NCBI GenBank assembly: GCA_030430515.1
Contig: JAUIKX010000093.1
Location: 1 to 11,634, forward strand
Reading direction: 5' to 3'
DNA from: Gammaproteobacteria bacterium
GTDB taxonomy: Bacteria; Pseudomonadota; Gammaproteobacteria; Pseudomonadales; Azotimanducaceae
DNA: 11,634 nucleotides
The stretch's first letter is position 1; each line of letters opens with the position of its first letter. The notes beneath the pieces are model-generated. The model was not told where the DNA came from. It did not search any database and saw nothing but the letters and a program-made list of their open reading frames with translations. Positions 7,078 to 11,634 of this stretch are shown piece by piece. Position numbers and translations under genes: made by a program.

Positions 7078-7893
7078 TTGAAACCTATACAAGTCGTCGC
7101 CGTTACCGGCGGAAAGGGTGGTGTTGGTAAAACCAACGTGTCGGTCAACCTGGGCGTGGCGATGTCGCGGCTCGGTCGACGGGTCACGCTTCTGGACGCT
7201 GACCTGGGCCTCGCCAACGTCGATGTACTCCTTGGCCTCAAACCACGTCATACGCTCAAAGATGTCATGGCGGGCACGCACAGCCTCGCAGAGGTGCTCG
7301 TAGACGGCCCGCTAGGTATGAAAATCGTACCCGCCGCGTCAGGACTTCAGGAGATGGTTCATCTGAGCGCACAGCAGCATGCCGGGCTGATCAGTGCGTT
7401 CAGCGACATTTCCCACAACATGGATGTTCTTCTGATCGATACTGCGGCAGGTATCTCTGAAGACGTCGTCAGCTTTCTGTGCGCGGCACAGGAGATCATC
7501 GTCGTCGTCTGCAACGAACCCACCTCGATCACCGATGCCTATGCGCTGATCAAGGTGCTGCACCAGCGGTACGGCATAGAACGTGCCCGCGTTGTCGCGA
7601 ACATGGTGCGCTCCGACGAAGACGGCGCTGCTGTTTTCGAGAAGCTGCAGACGGTTACCGAGCGCTTCCTCGACGTTCACCTGATGCATGCCGGTTCCAT
7701 TCCCTTCGACGATCATATGCGCCGTGCAGTCAGAAAACAGAAGGCAGTGGTCGAGCTTTACCCAACAAGTAAAGTCTCACGTGCGCTGCTGCAGCTGGCC
7801 GAAAACGTCGACAGCTGGCCCATTCCGGCGGTCGCTAGTGGGCACCTGGAGTTCTTCGTCGAGCAACTTGTCGCTGACCACAGAGTGGGCTGA
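7078..7893 (+). CDS. flhG: FlhG/FleN, MinD-like ATPase controlling flagellar number
   Basis: A MinD/ParA-family ATPase that limits the number of polar flagella by antagonising FlhF, and in Pseudomonas also restrains the regulator FleQ. From the TTG start it is 271 aa. The deviant Walker A is complete (GGKGGVGKTN from residue 11), followed by LLDADLGLANVDVLLGLKP, the Walker B/switch region LLIDTAAGISEDVVSF and the FleN-like ending VDSWPIPAVASGHLEFFVEQLV. The frame is open back to GTG 7042, which would add 12 residues. I prefer TTG 7078 (GGAG at 7064-7067, ten bases spacing; GGAAG at 7071-7075 is closer) because the GTG has poor spacing to AGGG and lies in a hairpin. The resulting N-terminus, MKPIQVVAVTGG, fits family length. 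The stop overlaps the fliA start by one base. Confidence 0.93.
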   Translation: MKPIQVVAVTGGKGGVGKTNVSVNLGVAMSRLGRRVTLLDADLGLANVDVLLGLKPRHTLKDVMAGTHSLAEVLVDGPLGMKIVPAASGLQEMVHLSAQQHAGLISAFSDISHNMDVLLIDTAAGISEDVVSFLCAAQEIIVVVCNEPTSITDAYALIKVLHQRYGIERARVVANMVRSDEDGAAVFEKLQTVTERFLDVHLMHAGSIPFDDHMRRAVRKQKAVVELYPTSKVSRALLQLAENVDSWPIPAVASGHLEFFVEQLVADHRVG

Positions 7894-8618
7894 TGTTGAA
7901 ACCACCCGTCGCAGCATACGCCGCGAACGAGTGCGGTAGCGAAGGTCTGATAGCCAGGCATTCTAACCTGGTCAAGCGCATTGCCCACCACCTCATCGCA
8001 CGGTTGCCGGACAGCGTGCAGATCGATGACCTCATCCAGGCCGGAATGATCGGCCTTCTGGAGGCTGCCGCGAAGTACGACGGCAACAAAGGGGCAACCT
8101 TTGAGACTTATGCGGGTATCCGCATTCGCGGGGCCATGCTGGATGAGGTTCGCAAAGGTGATTGGGCGCCTCGTTCCGTGCACAAGAACGCACGAAGCAT
8201 TTCGGAGACGGTTCGCCGGCTCGAGGCTGTGCTGGGCCGTGAGGTCAGCGGGCAGGAAGTGGCCAATGCCATGGGCATCACCATTGATGCCTACAACGAG
8301 ATGCTCAACGACTCGCGCAGCGCCAGGCTGTTCAGCTATGAGGAGCTCACGGAGCTGGATGATGATGCGGGGATCGTCGGCGAGGACTATGTCGAAAAGA
8401 CCCACGAAAAGCAGTCCTTTCAGGAAAGACTGGTTGCAGCGATCAAAACGCTTTCCGAGCGCGAGCAGCTCGTCATGTCTCTGTACTACGACGAAGAGCT
8501 GAACCTCAAGGAGATCGGTGCGGTCATCGGCGTGACCGAGTCTCGGGTGAGTCAGATCATGAGCCAGGCGACCAGCCGGCTACGTGCCCGTGTATCGGAC
8601 TGGATATCCAGGGAATAA
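7893..8618 (+). CDS. fliA: Flagellar sigma factor FliA (sigma-28)
   Basis: A 241-aa alternative sigma factor that directs RNA polymerase to late flagellar genes (filament, motor, chemotaxis) once the anti-sigma factor FlgM has been exported. Region 2 runs from about residue 20 to 95 (LVKRIAHHLIARLPDSVQIDDLIQAGMIGLLEAAAKYD, then GATFETYAGIRIRGAMLDEVRKGDWAPRS). Region 3 follows to about 165. Region 4, with its helix-turn-helix, is LSEREQLVMSLYYDEELNLKEIGAVIGVTESRVSQI. The length matches FliA of other Gammaproteobacteria (about 239-247). ATG 7893 shares a base with the flhG stop. Only three bases separate it from motC, so the stator genes probably lie in the same transcript. Confidence 0.97.
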   Translation: MLKPPVAAYAANECGSEGLIARHSNLVKRIAHHLIARLPDSVQIDDLIQAGMIGLLEAAAKYDGNKGATFETYAGIRIRGAMLDEVRKGDWAPRSVHKNARSISETVRRLEAVLGREVSGQEVANAMGITIDAYNEMLNDSRSARLFSYEELTELDDDAGIVGEDYVEKTHEKQSFQERLVAAIKTLSEREQLVMSLYYDEELNLKEIGAVIGVTESRVSQIMSQATSRLRARVSDWISRE

Positions 8619-8621
8619 GCT

Positions 8622-9368
8622 ATGGATACCGTTGCCGTCATCGGAGCAATCGTCGCCGTCGGAGCAATTCTTGGTGGCAACGCCCTCGAGGGAGGTACGT
8701 TCGCTGCGCTGATGGATGTCCCTGCGCTGGTCATTGTGCTCGGCGGTACGCTGGGGGCTGTGGTTCTGCAGACACCCAAAGAAGACCTGAAGCGGGCGTG
8801 GCTGATGTTGAGATGGGTGGTCAAGCCGCCGTCGGTCAATCTGTCGGCAGACATTCGCACGATCATGACATGGAGCCAGACCAGCCGCCGCGAGGGGTTG
8901 CTGGGTCTGGAGCAGATCCTCGAAAGAGAGAAGGAACCCTTTCGCGCCAAGGGGCTGTCGCTGGTGGTTGATGGTGCTGAGCCTCACGCGATACGTCGCA
9001 TTCTCGAAGTGGATATGGAACGACGCATGGAAGATGCGTTGGCAGGTGCGCAGGTTTTCAACGCGCTCGGCGGCTATGCGCCTACCGTAGGCATTATCGG
9101 GGCGGTGATCGGTTTGATTCAGGTCATGGGTAATCTCGCCGACCCAAGCGAGCTGGGACCGGGTATTGCGACGGCCTTCGTCGCCACGATCTACGGGGTG
9201 GCTTCCGCCAACCTGTTGTTTCTGCCGATAGCGGATCGCTTGCGCAGCATCGTGTATCGGGAAGCCAATGCTCTCGGCCTCTATATCGAGGGCATGTCAG
9301 CTCTCTCGGAAGGTGAGCACCCCAAAAACATCCAGCTTCGCCTGACGAGCTATCTGGGTGCGGCGTGA
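8622..9368 (+). CDS. motC: Flagellar stator protein MotC (MotA family)
   Basis: A 248-aa inner-membrane subunit of the torque-generating stator. Five MotA-family copies surround two MotB-family (MotD) subunits and push on FliG. Hydrophobic spans lie near residues 3-19, 30-49, 148-170 and 181-201. Conserved elements include the cytoplasmic RREG and LE segment (89-98), GYAPTVGIIGAVIGLI (151-166) with Pro154, and NLLFLPIADRL (197-207) with Pro202. These prolines correspond to the functionally important ones of E. coli MotA. ATG 8622 has AGGGA at 8610-8614 upstream. The shorter form (about 245 aa rather than 295) and direct pairing with the next gene match the MotCD type of Pseudomonas. Ion choice (proton or sodium) cannot be settled here; MotCD is a proton stator in Pseudomonas. 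Confidence 0.93.
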   Translation: MDTVAVIGAIVAVGAILGGNALEGGTFAALMDVPALVIVLGGTLGAVVLQTPKEDLKRAWLMLRWVVKPPSVNLSADIRTIMTWSQTSRREGLLGLEQILEREKEPFRAKGLSLVVDGAEPHAIRRILEVDMERRMEDALAGAQVFNALGGYAPTVGIIGAVIGLIQVMGNLADPSELGPGIATAFVATIYGVASANLLFLPIADRLRSIVYREANALGLYIEGMSALSEGEHPKNIQLRLTSYLGAA

Positions 9369-10246
9369 ACGCCGTTCGATTCGTTTCCCGCCGCAAGCGC
9401 CTGGAGAATGCGCATAACCACGAGCGGTGGCTCATCTCGTACTCCGACTTCATGACGCTGCTGTTTGGCTTCTTCGTCGTCATGTATGCAATTTCGTCCG
9501 TCAACGAAGAGAAGTACCGGGTACTCAGCGATACGCTGGTGAACGTATTTGATGCGCCGGCGAGAAGCACGAAACCGATCCAGGTTGGCCAACCCTCACA
9601 AGCAGCATCACCCCATGTGGTGGATGCCAGCGAGGAGCCAGGTTTTGAAAAGTTCGATGAGGGAGACACGGTCATGCGCACCGCGCAGAGCACCGCCGAG
9701 TCGGCGCTCGGGGGCTTTGCCGACGATGACGGTGTAACGATCAACAGCAACGATCATTGGCTGGAAATCAGCCTGGACTCAGAAGTGTCCTTCGCGCCGA
9801 ACGACGACACCATCTCCGCGTACGCACGTGAGTTTCTTCTGGAGATCTCCGAGTTTCTCCTCACGTTTGACCATCCGATTACCGTAGAAGGCTACACCGA
9901 CAACGTGCCGGTGAGTTCGGGCCGGTTTGCCAACAACTGGGTGTTGTCAGCCGCCCGGTCGGCGCAGGTTGCGCAGTTTCTAACGGAGCAGGGCATTGAT
10001 CCCGAGCGGATATCTTCGGTGGGCTACGGCGAGAATCATGCTGTAGCCACCAACGCGACGCCGGATGGACGTGCTCGAAACCGGCGGGTGGTCATCGTTG
10101 TTGCGCATAACGGCAACCTGCCGAGAAACCTCAATACCGCTCCGGAAACCAGTGCATTCGCCTTTGTACGGCATGCCGAGGATGCAGAGCTGGAGGTGGA
10201 AGCGCGACGCAAGGATGACGGCGGACTGATTTTCAGCAACGAATAG
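9365..10246 (+). CDS. motD: Flagellar stator protein MotD (MotB family, OmpA domain)
   Basis: A 293-aa stator subunit that carries the ion and anchors the stator to peptidoglycan. A short basic N-terminus is followed by HERWLISYSDFMTLLFGFF, and the single membrane helix (about 24-46) contains Asp28, equivalent to the ion-binding Asp32 of E. coli MotB. A polar linker leads to a C-terminal OmpA-like domain (about residues 120-240) with VEGYTDNVP, NNWVLSAARSAQVAQFL, ISSVGYGE and GRARNRRVVIVV, the peptidoglycan-binding motifs. About 50 extra residues follow. The start is GTG 9365 inside a GTGA overlap with motC. It is the last recognisable flagellar gene on this strand. Confidence 0.94.
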   Translation: MNAVRFVSRRKRLENAHNHERWLISYSDFMTLLFGFFVVMYAISSVNEEKYRVLSDTLVNVFDAPARSTKPIQVGQPSQAASPHVVDASEEPGFEKFDEGDTVMRTAQSTAESALGGFADDDGVTINSNDHWLEISLDSEVSFAPNDDTISAYAREFLLEISEFLLTFDHPITVEGYTDNVPVSSGRFANNWVLSAARSAQVAQFLTEQGIDPERISSVGYGENHAVATNATPDGRARNRRVVIVVAHNGNLPRNLNTAPETSAFAFVRHAEDAELEVEARRKDDGGLIFSNE

Positions 10247-10310
10247 CCCGTATTGCGCCAATAAACTGGCACCTTTCGGAATCTCTACTACCCTTCAGTA
10301 AGAGTGACAA

Positions 10311-10325
10311 ACCTCCGAGGAGGTG
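10311..10325 (+). promoter_or_regulatory. Strong Shine-Dalgarno inside an inverted repeat
   Basis: AGGAGGTG at 10318-10325 is a near-perfect Shine-Dalgarno sequence six bases before the ATG at 10330. The same stretch is an inverted repeat: ACCTCC (10311-10316), GA, GGAGGT (10319-10324). In RNA it could fold as a five-pair stem with a CGAG loop that hides the ribosome site. The Shine-Dalgarno match decides the start of the small gene that follows. Whether the fold regulates anything is unproven. Confidence 0.6.
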
Positions 10326-10329
10326 CGGC

Positions 10330-10509
10330 ATGGCAATCGACAACATTCAACGTCCGGCCAGAGCCAGAAGGGTGCTCAAAGAGCGTGAGCGGCGATCGGG
10401 CGCTGACGATCGATCGAAAGCATCGCGTTCTGACGGGCAAGAGAAAAAAGTGCCCGGTGGAAGAAAACCCGGGGATCAACACGAGGGAACGATCGATGAA
10501 CGAGTTTGA
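10330..10509 (+). CDS. Small basic protein of unknown function (59 aa)
   Basis: This reading frame starts at ATG 10330, six bases after AGGAGG, by far the best ribosome site in the window, and ends at TGA 10507-10509. The product begins MAIDNIQRPARARRVLKERE and ends TIDERV. It is very rich in Arg, Lys, Asp, Glu and Gly, has no membrane segment or cysteine, and is probably disordered. It overlaps the start of the next gene (ATG 10496) by 14 bases, which suggests translational coupling. A competing frame, the upstream extension of the next gene, covers the same bases but lacks a ribosome site of its own. I do not recognise a family. A real gene is likely from the start signal; the function is unknown. 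It follows motD by 83 bases and may or may not be flagellar. Confidence 0.6.
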   Translation: MAIDNIQRPARARRVLKERERRSGADDRSKASRSDGQEKKVPGGRKPGDQHEGTIDERV

Positions 10510-10891
10510 GCTGATGAGCACTCTCCATTTCATAACGGAGATCGACCCGGTATACCTGACAGGTGCGGCGTTCGCCGTGGTGCTGCTTGCCCTGACGTCG
10601 GCGATTGCGCTGCTGTGGCAGCGGCAGAAGGTTCAGGCTGATCTGGTCGGGCGGCTGATTGCGGAAATGGCCTCCGCCAGCCGGGACAAGCGGTTACAAC
10701 GCCAGCGACGGCGCTTCGAAGAAGCGCTGCAGGGCGCTGAAGCTTCTCGTCCCATTGAGCCGATCGCGGAGCCCCAGGTGGCCGAGCCGCGGACCATCAC
10801 GGCGGAGCAGCCCGCGCTCAGCGAAGGTGAGGATCGTCTGCTTCAGTTCATCCGTCAGCATGAAGCTGAGCCGCTTCACGAACACGCTTGA
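10496..10891 (+). CDS. Unknown single-span membrane protein (131 aa)
   Basis: ATG 10496 is preceded by GAGGGA at 10483-10488 with seven bases spacing. The frame is open further upstream (to 10304), but that part overlaps the small gene and has no clear ribosome site, so I start here. The 131-aa product has a short N-terminus, one hydrophobic helix (about residues 20-41, ending ALLWQRQK), a charged helical, possibly coiled-coil segment (42-80), a Pro/Glu-rich linker (85-107) and a short C-terminal helix (EGEDRLLQFIRQHEAEPL). The layout resembles DUF2802-type small membrane proteins found near che and mot genes in Pseudomonas, but I do not see that family's C-terminal motif, so I do not assign it. 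Its last 44 bases overlap the 3' end of sufE on the other strand. Confidence 0.72.
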   Translation: MNEFELMSTLHFITEIDPVYLTGAAFAVVLLALTSAIALLWQRQKVQADLVGRLIAEMASASRDKRLQRQRRRFEEALQGAEASRPIEPIAEPQVAEPRTITAEQPALSEGEDRLLQFIRQHEAEPLHEHA

Positions 10892-11291
10892 TCATCGCAC
10901 GGAGGCCGTTGCCTCTGGTCGGGCTCAGGTGGCGAAGCAGGTCCAGGCGGTCGAACAGGCCTTCGATATCGTAGTCGAGAATATCCTGCGGTGTTCTGTC
11001 CTGGTAGGCGGCCAGCACGATGCTGATCAGGCCACGAACGATATGCGCGTCGCTATCCAGTGCAAGTGAAAGCTTCTGAGTCGGTTCCTCGTAGTGTGTA
11101 TGGAGCCAGACCTGGCTCTGACAGCCTCGCACCAGATGATCCTCGTCGCGGTAGCGATCTTCGAGCACCCCCAGGTCTTTGCCCAGATCGATGACGAAGC
11201 GGTACTTGTCCTCCCAGTCGTCGAACAGCGCGAACGTTTCCTCGATGTCTTCGACGGTCATCGGTGCAGCAGTCGGGGCGGGTGAGGGCAT
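10848..11291 (-). CDS. sufE: SufE, cysteine desulfurase sulfur acceptor
   Basis: A 147-aa protein that takes persulfide sulfur from the cysteine desulfurase SufS and passes it to the SufBCD scaffold for iron-sulfur cluster assembly in the cytoplasm. The acceptor Cys is in VRGCQSQVWL (Cys57). The flanking segments FALFDDWEDKYRFVIDLGK and LRHLSPTRGNGLRAMI (with SPTRGNG) are diagnostic for SufE. The start ATG (complement of 11289-11291) shares one base with the sufT stop (TGATG), which supports it over the longer open frame that continues upstream to 11444 inside sufT. An inner ATG at codon 11 is a less likely alternative. Length is slightly above the 138 aa of E. coli SufE. The 3' end runs 44 bases into the convergent membrane-protein gene. 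Confidence 0.95.
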   Translation of the reverse strand: MPSPAPTAAPMTVEDIEETFALFDDWEDKYRFVIDLGKDLGVLEDRYRDEDHLVRGCQSQVWLHTHYEEPTQKLSLALDSDAHIVRGLISIVLAAYQDRTPQDILDYDIEGLFDRLDLLRHLSPTRGNGLRAMIKRVREAAQLHADG

Positions 11292-11634
11292 CAGAACAGG
11301 CCGAGCTCGAGCTGAGCTTCCTCTGTCATGCGATCTCTGGACCACGGCGGGTCGAACACCAGCTCCACGGCCACCTCTTCGACGAACGGTACCGATTTGA
11401 CGCGTCTTTCGACGTCTCCCACCAGCACCGGGCCCATGCCGCAACCCGGGGCCGTAAGCGTCATGTCGATCGCAACGCGCTGGCCATCGATATTGACGTT
11501 GTAGATCAGCCCGAGATCGACAATGTTCACCGGTATCTCCGGATCGTACACGCTCGCTAACGCCTCGTTGACCTGGTCAATGTCCACCCGGCCATCGGCC
11601 GGCGGCACGAAGGTGAGCTGAATGGGTTCGAGGC
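11291..11634 (-). CDS. sufT: SUF system protein SufT (MIP18/DUF59 family), 5' end outside window
   Basis: The frame stays open to the right edge, so the 5' end is cut off. About 113 C-terminal residues are visible, with LEPIQLTFVPPADGRVD at the edge, then VYDPEIPVNIVDLGLIYNV, MTLTAPGCGMGPVLVGDVERRV and VELVFDPPWSRDRMTEEAQLELGLF. The DPE motif and the TAPGCGMGP cysteine motif mark the MIP18/DUF59 domain. The long form known as SufT, which helps iron-sulfur protein maturation, has about 180 residues with an extra N-terminal region that would lie beyond 11634. An internal GTG at 11608 is not the real start, because the recognisable protein continues upstream of it. It overlaps sufE by one base, and the rest of a suf operon probably lies to the right. 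Confidence 0.92.
   Translation of the reverse strand, partial: LEPIQLTFVPPADGRVDIDQVNEALASVYDPEIPVNIVDLGLIYNVNIDGQRVAIDMTLTAPGCGMGPVLVGDVERRVKSVPFVEEVAVELVFDPPWSRDRMTEEAQLELGLF

Noticed and set aside
8630..8670. Short direct repeat around GTCGGAGCAAT at the start of motC.
   Set aside because: It encodes the repetitive hydrophobic helix AVIGAIVAVGAI and is in frame. Nothing suggests a mobile or regulatory repeat.
10267..10282. Possible sigma-54 promoter (CTGGCAC) before the small gene.
   Set aside because: The -24 element matches, but the expected TTGC at -12 reads GGAA, so the essential GC is missing.
10304..10495. 64-residue N-terminal extension of the 131-aa membrane protein.
   Set aside because: It has no fitting ribosome site at 10304, it overlaps the better-supported small gene in another frame, and ATG 10496 has its own Shine-Dalgarno.
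11292..11444. 51-residue N-terminal extension of SufE.
   Set aside because: It lies wholly inside sufT in another frame, is Arg/Gly-rich shadow sequence, and the TGATG junction gives a normal SufE start at 11291.
1..11634. CRISPR arrays, tRNA/rRNA genes, insertion sequences, phage or toxin-antitoxin genes.
   Set aside because: Reading both strands I found no spaced direct repeats, RNA gene cores, transposase motifs or terminal inverted repeats.

Overview
The window is a compact flagellar gene cluster from a Gammaproteobacterium with about 55-60% GC by eye. Thirteen genes lie on the plus strand: fliM (3' end), fliN, fliO, fliP, fliQ, fliR, flhB, flhA, flhF, flhG/fleN, fliA, motC and motD. The order fliM-to-flhA followed by flhF-flhG-fliA is that of polarly flagellated relatives of Pseudomonas, Vibrio and Shewanella, and the protein matches recalled from memory (FlhG, FlhB, MotCD) are closest to the Pseudomonas type. 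The adjacent sufT-sufE pair also fits Gammaproteobacteria. I cannot name a genus from sequence alone.

Layout. Bases 1-6043 encode the C-ring (FliM, FliN) and the whole flagellar export gate (FliO, FliP, FliQ, FliR, FlhB, FlhA), with junctions of -4 to +30 bases, several of the TGATG/ATGA type, so they are probably co-transcribed. Bases about 6056-7893 encode the polar placement and number pair FlhF and FlhG. FlhF is unusually short and its G-domain motifs are altered. The 98-base gap before flhG is AT-richer and holds a palindrome, a hairpin and a possible sigma-28 promoter. FliA (sigma-28) and the MotC/MotD stator follow at 7893-10246 with overlapping or nearly touching ends. No chemotaxis genes lie between fliA and motC, where Pseudomonas has several.

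The flagellar run ends at 10246. After an 83-base spacer comes a small gene (10330-10509, 59 aa) with a near-perfect Shine-Dalgarno sequence. It overlaps the start of a 131-aa single-span membrane protein (10496-10891). I recognise neither. From the right edge, on the minus strand, run sufT (5' end outside the window) and sufE, which belong to iron-sulfur cluster assembly. sufE runs tail-to-tail into the membrane protein gene with a 44-base overlap.

Together the genes make the rotor switch, the export gate, the polar localisation system, the late-gene sigma factor and the torque-generating stator. I see no evidence for a wholly new system. The points most worth following up are the small overlapping gene, the degenerate FlhF, the FlhB cleavage motif (NPEH instead of NPTH) and the control region before flhG.
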